Assembly: GCA_947629295.1 (NCBI GenBank)
Contig: CANRDH010000020.1
Location: 1 to 15,604, forward strand
Direction: 5' to 3'
DNA from: an uncultured Clostridia bacterium
GTDB taxonomy: Bacteria; Bacillota; Clostridia; Oscillospirales; Acutalibacteraceae
Length of the DNA stretch: 15,604 nucleotides
Positions within the stretch are counted from its first letter, which is position 1. Each line of letters opens with the position of its first letter. Both the position numbers and the translations under genes were made by a program. This document shows positions 1 through 6,967 of the stretch, piece by piece. Below the pieces are notes generated by a model. It worked only from the letters and a program-made list of their open reading frames with translations, was not told the origin of the DNA and searched no databases.

Positions 1-1368
1 ACGGCCGGCGAAAAAACCGGAACAGAAGGACGTCAGTTCATTGAAGATGCGGTTGATGTTAAAGAAAAACCTGAGATAACCGAATTTACATTATCTGCAA
101 TTTGTGACGGAGATATAAATAAGCTTTGCAAGATCTATCCGTCATACCCCGGACACGTTATGGTAAGCAATACGGTGGGGATAATCGGTGCACCGATTGA
201 AATAACCGGTTCTGAGAATCTTAAGGAGCCGACCCTCAGACTTTGTTATGATGAGAATGAACTAAGGGGTGTACCCGAAAAGAATATCATGGCACTGCAT
301 TATCCGGAGGAAGTGGATGATTTTGATTTGATAAAGAGTGCCGAGGTTGATACGGAAAGCAATACTGTAACATTTAATCTTATGGGTGACGGCTATTACA
401 TACTTGTCGATATCTACGAATACGGAAAAGCAATGCAGTTTGATGTGTCGGAATATGCCTATGAAAAGGATGTTACAGCATATAAGTCCGACTGGGAGCG
501 TGAGGTATATACGGGGGATATAATGAAATTGGCGGACAAAGAGTGGGCGGTAGAAAATGCGCCGAATTTCCATGTATCAACGCCGCAGGAGCTTGCAAGC
601 GTTGTGTACTACGCAAATGCTGTTGCAGACGGAGAAAGTTGGTTAAGTATTTACTTTGAAAACGACATAGATCTTTCCGGATATAAATGGGCGCCAATAG
701 GCTGGAAAAACTTTACTAATCTTTTTATAAGCATTTACGGACAGAACCATACATTAAGCAATCTTGTTATTGCAACACATGAATCGGATGTCGGCATTAC
801 CGGATATGTAAGCGGTATTTCCGTAAGCGATATAACGGTAGATCATGCTTATATTTCCGGGGAAGAATCTGTCGGTATTTTCAGCGGACAGTGTAATGGC
901 GATAAGAGCTTCACGAATGTCAAAGCAAGCGGTCAGGTATATGGAAGAGAGGACGTTTCGGGTGCCTTTGTCGGTTGGGGCTCGGGCGGAAGTTATGTAA
1001 ACTGTGAAAACAATGTAAACGTAAACGGAGAGAATTTCCCGTATTACTGTTCTCAGGATAAAATAAAAGCATTATATTCGGATGAAACGGTATATACGCT
1101 TAAAATGGACGAAGAGGGAAATATAAGCAGAAGTGTATTAGACAATGAATATGATAATATTAGTTGGGTAATTACTGATGAAAACGGAAAAGTGGTACTC
1201 AACAGAAATGCGGCAAATGAAACCGTATTTCCCATGGACATAATAGAAAAGATTGACGCCGGTAGAGGAGGAAAATATACCATACATCTTGAAGGCTGGA
1301 GAGATAATGATGACGGCAGCAGCGGATATGTAAAGCTGAGCAATACCTTGGAATTTACGGTTAAGTAA
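1..1368 (+). CDS. Large cell-surface protein with GLUG-like repeats (5' partial)
   Basis: The frame is open from base 1, so the ATG at 160 is internal; 455 C-terminal residues are visible and the start lies outside the window. Roughly residues 55-145 form a module (around IGAPIEITGSENL ... VDTESNTVTFNLMGDGYYILVD) of the kind I associate with large clostridial surface proteins that also carry von Willebrand A domains. Residues about 195-345 hold a beta-helix-like stretch with FENDIDLSGY, an IYGQNHTLSNL motif, and repeated G-Y-V-S-G / VGIFSG / SGAFVGW units typical of GLUG repeats. The last 70 residues look like an Ig-like beta domain ending at EFTVK. No LPXTG signal, C-terminal membrane segment or dockerin is visible, so anchoring must come from the missing N-terminus, or the protein is secreted. 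A strong terminator follows directly. Adhesion or substrate binding is inference only; the exact function is unknown. Confidence 0.75.
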   Translation, partial: TAGEKTGTEGRQFIEDAVDVKEKPEITEFTLSAICDGDINKLCKIYPSYPGHVMVSNTVGIIGAPIEITGSENLKEPTLRLCYDENELRGVPEKNIMALHYPEEVDDFDLIKSAEVDTESNTVTFNLMGDGYYILVDIYEYGKAMQFDVSEYAYEKDVTAYKSDWEREVYTGDIMKLADKEWAVENAPNFHVSTPQELASVVYYANAVADGESWLSIYFENDIDLSGYKWAPIGWKNFTNLFISIYGQNHTLSNLVIATHESDVGITGYVSGISVSDITVDHAYISGEESVGIFSGQCNGDKSFTNVKASGQVYGREDVSGAFVGWGSGGSYVNCENNVNVNGENFPYYCSQDKIKALYSDETVYTLKMDEEGNISRSVLDNEYDNISWVITDENGKVVLNRNAANETVFPMDIIEKIDAGRGGKYTIHLEGWRDNDDGSSGYVKLSNTLEFTVK

Positions 1369-1375
1369 TCAAAAT

Positions 1376-1422
1376 AAAACGTATCTGTTCGAAAATAAAT
1401 TTTCAATCAGATACGTTTTTTT
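1376..1422 (+). terminator. Rho-independent terminator after surface-protein gene
   Basis: A perfect 12-bp stem, AAAACGTATCTG (1376-1387) with CAGATACGTTTT (1408-1419), encloses a 20-nt AT-rich loop and runs into a T tract ending at 1422. It begins eight bases after the TAA stop of the surface-protein gene and separates it from the corA unit. Confidence 0.9.
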
Positions 1423-1537
1423 GTCAGATAATTTAAAATGTATCCACAAAAGGATGTTCCGATCTGTGAGTTGGCGGTGAAACAGCTTGCTTAAAGCAGA
1501 ACTTGATAAAATTATGGATGTGATATTAAATTTACTC

Positions 1538-1566
1538 TTGATAAAAGGGCTTGGAATGTTTATAAT
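1538..1566 (+). promoter_or_regulatory. Sigma-A type promoter for the corA operon
   Basis: TTGATA (1538-1543) and a perfect TATAAT (1561-1566) are separated by exactly 17 bp. Predicted transcription start is near 1573, giving about 140 nt of leader before the corA start at 1712. It lies downstream of a strong terminator, as expected for the first promoter of a new unit. The stretch between terminator and promoter (1423-1537) shows nothing convincing: only an 18-codon ORF at 1438-1494 without a ribosome binding site. Confidence 0.75.
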
Positions 1567-1572
1567 TATAAT

Positions 1573-1711
1573 AGGCTTTTATGTCAGCTTTACCCGTTAC
1601 GGAGGTGGTAATGTATGAGTACAGACCCTTACGGTCGATTTTTATTAATTTTTATAAATAGGGAGCATTGTGCATTGCCGCTGTGCCCCGCATACGGAAA
1701 GGACGAGCTGC
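1573..1711 (+). promoter_or_regulatory. Structured corA leader RNA (putative)
   Basis: Predicted untranslated leader of corA. It contains a hairpin around the upstream-ORF start codon (GGT 1607-1609 with ACC 1625-1627, then TGTA 1612-1615 with TACA 1620-1623). A second stem, GGGaGCA (1661-1667) with TGCCCC (1684-1689), lies just before the corA ribosome binding site AAAGGA (1698-1703). The word TTACGG occurs at 1597-1602 and 1629-1634 in similar ACCC(G)TTACGG contexts, and TACGGA occurs ahead of both ribosome binding sites. I could not match it to the M-box, yybP-ykoY, NiCo or ydaO riboswitch consensus as I remember them. A regulatory role is inference from length, structure and position. Confidence 0.4.
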
Positions 1712-1728
1712 ATGATAAATTATTATAA
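1615..1728 (+). CDS. Upstream ORF / possible leader peptide of corA (37 aa)
   Basis: ATG at 1615 follows a strong ribosome binding site GGAGG (1601-1605) at 9-nt spacing. The ORF encodes 37 residues with a hydrophobic centre (FLLIFI) and two cysteines, and ends at TAA 1726-1728. It therefore overlaps the first 17 bases of corA in another frame. Its ribosome binding site looks better than that of corA itself, so ribosomes should load here first. Enterobacterial corA carries a translated leader ORF (corL) that controls Rho termination in response to magnesium; whether this ORF does anything similar is inference, and its peptide resembles nothing I know. It could also be a chance ORF. Confidence 0.35.
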   Translation: MSTDPYGRFLLIFINREHCALPLCPAYGKDELHDKLL

Positions 1729-2641
1729 AACCGTCAACGGCAGAATCGAAAAAATTGACGAATATGAGATCGGCTGCTGGGTAAACTGCACGGCACCCGA
1801 GGACGATGAGGTTCAGTATCTTCTTGATTTTTTCAATATTCCTCCCGAGCTCCTTCGCTCGGCGCTTGATGAGGAAGAGTCGGCACATATAGATAATGAG
1901 GAAGATACAACACTTATCATTATGGATGTTCCTGTTGTAGAGAAAGCGTCGGGAAGTATATCTTATTCCACAATGCCAGTCGGCATAATGATTACACAGA
2001 ATAATGTTATAACAGTTTCTGTTAAGGAAAGTACTATACTTACAGAATTTTCCGAGGGTGTTGTACGTAATGTGATGACGCATTATAAAACCCGTTTTGT
2101 TTTGCATATTATGCTTAGAATGGCTACAAAATATTTGCAATACCTCAAACAGATAGATATGATAAGCAACCGTATTGAGAGAAATCTCCGCCGTTCCACC
2201 AAAAATAAGGAGCTTAATCAGCTTCTTGATGTTGAAAAGTCTCTTGTATATTTTTCATCCTCACTTAAGGCAGACGAGGTTGCATTGGAAAAAATTATGA
2301 GAGGCAGATATATAAAGCTTTATGAGGATGACCAGGATCTGCTTGAGGATGTGCTTATTGAGATAAAACAGGCTGTCGATATGGCTGCACTTTATCTTAA
2401 TATTCTTAACGGAACCATAGACGTGTTTGCTTCAATAATTTCAAATAACCTTAATGTTGTAATGAAAATTCAGGCTTCACTTACGCTTTTGGTATCCGTC
2501 CCTACCGTAATAACGGGTATGTACGGTATGAATATAATCGGAGGGCTGCCGTTTGACAGGTTCTGGTGGTTTCCTCTTGTACTGTCCGCGGCACTTATGC
2601 TGATATTGTATCTTATACTTAAACGCAAGGATATGTTCTGA
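1712..2641 (+). CDS. corA: CorA-family divalent metal (Mg2+/Co2+) transport protein
   Basis: CorA-type channels let Mg2+ and related divalent cations into the cell as homopentamers in the plasma membrane. The 309-residue protein has the family layout: an N-terminal acidic cytoplasmic domain (residues 1 to about 230), a long helix rich in charged residues, then two C-terminal membrane segments (about 248-268 and 283-303). The signature GMN motif (residues 272-274, in TGMYGMN) closes the first segment, and a basic tail RKDMF ends the protein. I chose ATG 1712 because AAAGGA lies 8 nt upstream and MINYYKTVNGRIE begins the family's usual N-terminus. A GTG at 1670 would add 14 Cys-rich residues unlike the family. 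It heads a compact operon with the phosphorylase and miaA. Family is certain; ion preference (Mg, Co, Ni or Zn) is not readable from sequence. Confidence 0.9.
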   Translation: MINYYKTVNGRIEKIDEYEIGCWVNCTAPEDDEVQYLLDFFNIPPELLRSALDEEESAHIDNEEDTTLIIMDVPVVEKASGSISYSTMPVGIMITQNNVITVSVKESTILTEFSEGVVRNVMTHYKTRFVLHIMLRMATKYLQYLKQIDMISNRIERNLRRSTKNKELNQLLDVEKSLVYFSSSLKADEVALEKIMRGRYIKLYEDDQDLLEDVLIEIKQAVDMAALYLNILNGTIDVFASIISNNLNVVMKIQASLTLLVSVPTVITGMYGMNIIGGLPFDRFWWFPLVLSAALMLILYLILKRKDMF

Positions 2642-2661
2642 TATAAGAAAGAGTGATTATT

Positions 2662-3417
2662 TTGAATGAGAAACTGCTTATGCATCTTAATATACCGGCA
2701 GAAACAAATATACGCTATGCGATCCTACCGGGAGATCCGGGAAGGGTGGATAAAATAGCGGGGTATATAGATTCTCCGCATTTTATTGCACAAAACAGGG
2801 AATTCAAATCTGTAGTCGGAAAAATAAACGATGAAGATGTTATAATCACATCCACCGGAATAGGCGGACCCTCTGCCGCCATTGCGCTTGAGGAGCTTTC
2901 GCTGATAGGTGTAAAAACAGCGGTTCGTATAGGAACGTGCGGAGGGATAAGCGATGAGGTTTTCGGCGGTGATATTGTTATACCTACTGCTGCAATTCGT
3001 ATGGAGGGCACATCCAAGGAATATGCCCCCGCCGAATATCCTGCCTGTGCCGATTTCGATATGATTTGCGCGCTTGTCGAGGCGGCAAGAAAAAACGGTA
3101 CGGTATATCATACGGGTGTTGTACAGAGCAAGGATTCCTTTTACGGTCAGCATAACCCCGATAGTATGCCTGTTTCATATGAACTTAAGAATAAATGGGA
3201 AGCGTGGAAAAGGCTGAATGTTCTTGCTTCCGAAATGGAAACAGCAGCTCTGTTTACCGTAGCGGCTGTAAGGAAAATAAAGATGGGCTGTGTTCTTCAT
3301 GTAATGTGGAATCAGGGAAAATCAGTTCCTCACAATGCCGGACGTGACAGCACAGACACTGCGATAAAAACAGCAGTTGACGCATTAAAACTTGTAATCG
3401 AGGGCGATAGGATATAA
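2662..3417 (+). CDS. udp: Uridine phosphorylase-like nucleoside phosphorylase
   Basis: A PNP/UDP family-1 phosphorylase, which cleaves nucleosides with phosphate to give a free base and (deoxy)ribose-1-phosphate in cytoplasmic salvage. Diagnostic segments are LPGDPGRV near the N-terminus (phosphate binding), TSTGIGGPSAAIALEEL, the RIGTCGGI motif, and the substrate-binding ASEMETAALF segment near residue 190. Length, about 251 residues, is normal. The start is uncertain because no ATG fits. TTG at 2662 has a weak purine-rich site (AGAAAGAG, 2646-2653) at suitable distance and gives LNEKLLMHLNI; GTG at 2653 has no usable site, and ATG at 2680 would remove part of the N-terminus. The stop overlaps the miaA start by one base (TAATG). 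Uridine preference is inferred from overall resemblance; other nucleosides are possible. Confidence 0.85.
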   Translation: MNEKLLMHLNIPAETNIRYAILPGDPGRVDKIAGYIDSPHFIAQNREFKSVVGKINDEDVIITSTGIGGPSAAIALEELSLIGVKTAVRIGTCGGISDEVFGGDIVIPTAAIRMEGTSKEYAPAEYPACADFDMICALVEAARKNGTVYHTGVVQSKDSFYGQHNPDSMPVSYELKNKWEAWKRLNVLASEMETAALFTVAAVRKIKMGCVLHVMWNQGKSVPHNAGRDSTDTAIKTAVDALKLVIEGDRI

Positions 3418-4346
3418 TGAATGTTGACAAAATAAGGCTTCTTGCGGTTGTGGGTCCTACCGCGTCGGGAAAAACCGAGCTTGCGGTTCGTCTTGCACTG
3501 CATTACGGCGGTGAAATTATTTCCGCAGATTCCATGCAGATATATAAGGGAATGGATATTGCTACCGCAAAACCTACAGGGGAAGAAAAACAGGGCGTCG
3601 CACATCATCTTATGGATTTTCTTGAGCCGAGCGAGGAATTTTCGGTATCCGATTATGTCAGGCTTGCACACGAGACTGCCGCCGATATCAGCGGCAGGGG
3701 AAAGCTTCCTGTGCTGTGCGGCGGAACAGGACTTTATGTTCGCTCATTTCTTGAAAATATAAAATTTCCGGATGAAAAAATTGATATCAAGCTCAGAGAT
3801 GAGCTCAACCGACAGTATGAGGAAAAGGGCGGAGAAAGGCTGCTCGAATATCTTGCAGGCTTTGACCCCGAAACGGCTTCTTCGCTTGTACCGCAAAATG
3901 CCAAAAGAATTGTCCGTGCGATAGAAATATACAAGACGACCGGAGTTACAATGAGTGAACATATAAGACGCTCGAGGCTTATACCCTCTCCCTATGATTT
4001 TACCGTTATTGGTCTTACATATTCCGACAGACAAAAGCTGTATGACAGGATAAATAAAAGAGTGGATTTAATGCTTGAGAGAGGACTTGTTGAGGAAGCA
4101 AGGAAGTTTTACGGCACAAATGCAGGAAATACCGCTTCTGCCGCAATAGGATATAAAGAGCTTAAGCAGTATCTTGACGGAGCGGTATCATTGGATAAAG
4201 CAGTGGAAAGTCTCAAGCAGGCAACAAGGCACTATGCAAAAAGACAGCTTACATGGTTCGCACGGGATAGGTATATTAATTGGATAGAAGCTGACAAATG
4301 TGAGGACGTATTTGAGGAGTCTAAGAGAATTTTTGAAATGAAATAA
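3417..4346 (+). CDS. miaA: tRNA dimethylallyltransferase MiaA
   Basis: MiaA transfers a dimethylallyl group to N6 of A37 in tRNAs that read codons starting with U, the first step toward ms2i6A. The 309-residue protein shows the P-loop GPTASGKT (residues 13-20), the SADSMQIYKGMDIATAKP block containing the conserved Asp (D38), GGTGLYVRSF, and the C-terminal QATRHYAKRQLTWFARD block that contacts tRNA. Length is typical. Its ATG shares a base with the TAA of the upstream phosphorylase gene, so the two are probably translationally coupled. It ends the corA operon; a new promoter begins eight bases after its stop. Unlike many proteobacterial genomes, no hfq lies next to it. Confidence 0.96.
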   Translation: MNVDKIRLLAVVGPTASGKTELAVRLALHYGGEIISADSMQIYKGMDIATAKPTGEEKQGVAHHLMDFLEPSEEFSVSDYVRLAHETAADISGRGKLPVLCGGTGLYVRSFLENIKFPDEKIDIKLRDELNRQYEEKGGERLLEYLAGFDPETASSLVPQNAKRIVRAIEIYKTTGVTMSEHIRRSRLIPSPYDFTVIGLTYSDRQKLYDRINKRVDLMLERGLVEEARKFYGTNAGNTASAAIGYKELKQYLDGAVSLDKAVESLKQATRHYAKRQLTWFARDRYINWIEADKCEDVFEESKRIFEMK

Positions 4347-4353
4347 TTATATG

Positions 4354-4382
4354 TTTACATAATTTGAAAAAAGTGGTAAAAT
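4354..4382 (+). promoter_or_regulatory. Sigma-A type promoter for the HlyD-yggS-sepF cluster
   Basis: TTTACA (4354-4359) and TAAAAT (4377-4382) are separated by 17 bp, with predicted transcription start near 4389 and a leader of about 27 nt. The -35 box lies inside an imperfect inverted repeat (ATTATATG with CATAATT). No terminator is evident between miaA and this promoter, so read-through from the upstream operon is possible. Confidence 0.65.
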
Positions 4383-4415
4383 ATATACTAAGCTGTATTG
4401 ATTTGAGGGAAAAAG

Positions 4416-5720
4416 ATGGATAAGGATAAAACCGTGATAATTAAAAAGGTTGCCGTTGCAATTATTACACTTCTGCTTATAGCCTATATTGTATCGGTTA
4501 TAATAAAATCTAATTTTGCGCAGATAAAAACACAGACAGCAAATGTTATGACAGTTTCCGATTCAATTTCGGTTTCGGGGTATTTTATTCGTGACGAACA
4601 ACAGATAAAAAGTAATGAAAAAGGCTTTATATCATATAGGATTAATGACGGCGGCAAAATAGGAAAAAATGAAGCGGTTGCCGATATTTATTCCAATGAG
4701 GATATTGCGGCTGACAAAAAGATTATAGATAAGCTTGAAGCACAAGTTACGGCATTGAAACAGCTTAATGATTCGTCGAAAACGATTTCCGCATCGCCCG
4801 ACGATATTGATAAAAATATAAATACACACCTTTCAGAGATTAATGTCAATGCTATGAATGGAGATTTGACAGAGGCAAATAAAAACATTGATGATATACT
4901 GTATGATATAAATGAAAGACAAATCGTAACAGGTAAGGTGGATAAGTTCACAGATAAGATAAATGAACTGCAAGGCAGGATAGATGAGCTTAAAAAGTCT
5001 GAATCAAGTATTAAGGGTAAGCAGATAAATTCGCCGGCTTCAGGATATTTTGTCAGCTATGCTGACGGATATGAAGGCGTATACGTAACAGAGGAGCTTG
5101 AAAGGATAATGCCTGGAGATTTGTCGGATGAAAAGCTAAAACCGGGCAAGGTCGACAACAGCGTTATCGGAAAAACCATTGAGGGAGTTTACTGGTATAT
5201 TGCTTGTGAGGTCAGTGACGACGATGCGCTTAAAATTAAGACATCAAATAAACTCAGTGTGGATATACCGACCGTCAACAGTACTAACATAGATGTGGAG
5301 GTTTATTCCGTAAATCAGAAATCAAAGACCTCGGACGCCATCGTTATTCTGCGCGGAGATTATATGAATTCGGAAATGTCAAGAATAAGACGGGACGATA
5401 TTTCCATTGTAATCAATACATATAAGGGAGTGTATGTCCCCAAAAATGCTGTTCACCAAAGGCAGGTTACGGAAACGGTTAAGGATGAAAACGGCAAGGA
5501 GAAGACAGAAACCAAAACCGTGGAGGGCGTTTACGTGCTTATCGGAAATGAATTGCAGTTCAAGCAAATAGTTGAGATGTATGTCGGGGATGATTTTGTG
5601 ATATCAAAAATCACGCCTGATGACGAGGAACTTTTAACAGATGAATACGGAGTGCTTAAGGCATATGATGAGGTAGTAGTGGAAGGAGCAAACCTTTATG
5701 ACGGAAGAATTGTCAGCTGA
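4416..5720 (+). CDS. HlyD-like membrane-anchored periplasmic-adaptor-type protein
   Basis: A 434-residue protein with a short basic N-terminus and a single membrane segment (about residues 12-30), so the bulk should lie outside the membrane. After it come a first lipoyl/barrel-sandwich half (SVSGYFIRDEQQIKSNEKGF, from about residue 52), a charged helical part resembling an adaptor hairpin (about 88-200), and the returning half (INSPASGYFVSYADG) followed by beta-rich domains. This is the order of HlyD/membrane-fusion proteins. A Lys/Glu-rich insertion lies around residues 348-368. No ABC or RND exporter partner is adjacent. The gene starts the division cluster (GAGGG at 4405-4409, ATG 4416), and its 3' end overlaps yggS by 23 bp, so it is cotranscribed. 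HlyD-like fold is confident; a transport role is not, and a cell-envelope or division role is equally possible from context. Confidence 0.7.
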   Translation: MDKDKTVIIKKVAVAIITLLLIAYIVSVIIKSNFAQIKTQTANVMTVSDSISVSGYFIRDEQQIKSNEKGFISYRINDGGKIGKNEAVADIYSNEDIAADKKIIDKLEAQVTALKQLNDSSKTISASPDDIDKNINTHLSEINVNAMNGDLTEANKNIDDILYDINERQIVTGKVDKFTDKINELQGRIDELKKSESSIKGKQINSPASGYFVSYADGYEGVYVTEELERIMPGDLSDEKLKPGKVDNSVIGKTIEGVYWYIACEVSDDDALKIKTSNKLSVDIPTVNSTNIDVEVYSVNQKSKTSDAIVILRGDYMNSEMSRIRRDDISIVINTYKGVYVPKNAVHQRQVTETVKDENGKEKTETKTVEGVYVLIGNELQFKQIVEMYVGDDFVISKITPDDEELLTDEYGVLKAYDEVVVEGANLYDGRIVS

Positions 5721-6432
5721 GAAAAGAATGATATATGACAGTATAAGAGAAAATTACATTGAAATAACCGAAAACATTGCAAGAGCCGCAGAGAAAAGCG
5801 GAAGAAAGGCAGAGGATATAAGCTTTCTTGCGGCAACAAAAACAGTGGAGCCTGAGCTTATCAATTATGCGATTTCACTCGGACTTAAAAAAATTGGTGA
5901 GAATAAGGTGCAGGAGCTTCTGTCAAAATACGATGAATACGACCTTGATAATACTGAGCTTCATTTCATAGGTCATTTGCAGACCAATAAGGTTAGGCAG
6001 ATAGTCGGAAAGGTTTCAATGATTCAGTCTGTGGACAGTATCCGGCTTGCAAAGGAAATATCAAGACTCTCTGTCAAAAATTGTGTATCTACCGATATAC
6101 TTATTGAGGTAAATATTGGCAGAGAGGAAAACAAATCGGGAGTCCTTACTGAGAATTTATACGAGCTTATTGAAGAAATAAGTCGTTTAGAGAACATAAA
6201 AGTCAAAGGTCTGATGTCTGTACCGCCAATTTGTGACGATAAACAAGAAATTTCAAAATTTTTTGATAATATGTACAAACTATTTATTGACATTTCATCA
6301 AAAAAATCGGATAATGTAAGTATGGACTTTCTTTCAATGGGGATGTCCGACGATTATCAGGAAGCCATACTGTGCGGTGCCAATATGATTAGAATCGGCT
6401 CACGGCTTTTTGGTGCCAGAATATACAGATAA
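5698..6432 (+). CDS. yggS: YggS/YlmE-family PLP homeostasis protein
   Basis: YggS/PLPBP proteins bind pyridoxal 5'-phosphate without known enzymatic activity and affect vitamin B6 and amino-acid balance in the cytoplasm. The 244-residue protein has the PLP-binding lysine in FLAATKTV (K48), HFIGHLQTNKV, the VNIGREENKSG segment, and the C-terminal SMGMSDDYQEAI ... RIGSRLFGAR signature with the phosphate-binding residues. Start choice is well supported although the gene begins inside the preceding one: AAGGAG (5683-5688) lies 9 nt before ATG 5698. The 23-bp overlap suggests translational coupling to the HlyD-like gene. Its place directly before sepF matches ylmE in Bacillus subtilis. The family is often next to division genes for reasons not understood. 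Confidence 0.95.
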   Translation: MTEELSAEKRMIYDSIRENYIEITENIARAAEKSGRKAEDISFLAATKTVEPELINYAISLGLKKIGENKVQELLSKYDEYDLDNTELHFIGHLQTNKVRQIVGKVSMIQSVDSIRLAKEISRLSVKNCVSTDILIEVNIGREENKSGVLTENLYELIEEISRLENIKVKGLMSVPPICDDKQEISKFFDNMYKLFIDISSKKSDNVSMDFLSMGMSDDYQEAILCGANMIRIGSRLFGARIYR

Positions 6433-6450
6433 TATAAGGAGGAAAATAAA

Positions 6451-6921
6451 ATGGCCAGCAAATTTATGGGTAAGTTCAAAAGTATACTCAGACAGCCTGA
6501 GGAGGAGGACACCTACGACGATTACTATGATGATACCGAAACAGTCGAGGATGAAGAACAATCGGATCCCGAGTATGATTATGAGAATGAATCGGAGCAG
6601 GATGACAGTTCGGACAATGTTATAAATATGCGCGAAGGTGTGAATGTTCAGTTTGTGCTTTTTAAGCCTGAGGCATTCGACCCGACTGTAAAGGATATGG
6701 CTGATGAGCTTATTAAAAGGAATACTGTAATTCTTAATGTTGAGGACACAAATAAGGATGTTTCCAAAAGAATAATTGATTTTCTCGGCGGAGTTGCATA
6801 TGCTCAGAACGGCAGCGTCAAAAAGGTAGCTGAGGATACGTTCATTATTATGCCGAGTAATGTCATTCTTTCCGGTCAGGACGCTATGGATGAGGTTGGA
6901 AGTGATAATGTATACTTCTGA
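6451..6921 (+). CDS. sepF: Cell division protein SepF
   Basis: SepF anchors FtsZ filaments to the membrane at the division site and organises the septum in Gram-positive bacteria. The 156-residue protein has an N-terminal amphipathic membrane-binding helix (MASKFMGKFKSIL), a strongly acidic disordered linker (about residues 17-57, mostly Asp/Glu), and the C-terminal SepF domain from VQFVLFKPEAF to the end. That domain includes the ILNVEDTNKDVSKRIIDFLGG segment and the FIIMPSNV strand. Length is close to the Bacillus protein. A perfect AAGGAGG (6436-6442) sits 8 nt before the ATG. It follows yggS by 18 bp and precedes divIVA by 46 bp; the ylmG and ylmH genes that usually lie between sepF and divIVA are not there. 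Confidence 0.95.
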   Translation: MASKFMGKFKSILRQPEEEDTYDDYYDDTETVEDEEQSDPEYDYENESEQDDSSDNVINMREGVNVQFVLFKPEAFDPTVKDMADELIKRNTVILNVEDTNKDVSKRIIDFLGGVAYAQNGSVKKVAEDTFIIMPSNVILSGQDAMDEVGSDNVYF

Positions 6922-6967
6922 TTTCAGTTGAATATTTTCTGTACATTGATGTAGAAAGGGTAATAAA

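Noticed and set aside
1438..1494. 18-codon ORF after the terminator
   Set aside because: Too short, no ribosome binding site, no promoter upstream; probably chance.
1514..1618. 34-codon ORF with a hydrophobic, membrane-like segment, ending in an ATGA overlap with the corA upstream ORF
   Set aside because: No ribosome binding site before its ATG, and the corA promoter (1538-1566) lies inside it, so its start would not be on that transcript. It may be a gene remnant, but I recognise no parent.
1573..1711. M-box (ykoK) magnesium riboswitch in front of corA
   Set aside because: The conserved M-box segments I recall (such as GUUAGGUGAGGCUCC and GCUAAAGCUC) are absent.
6922..6967. Separate promoter for divIVA (TTGAAT followed 18 bp later by TAGAAA)
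   Set aside because: The -10 match is poor and the gap is short; cotranscription with sepF explains expression.
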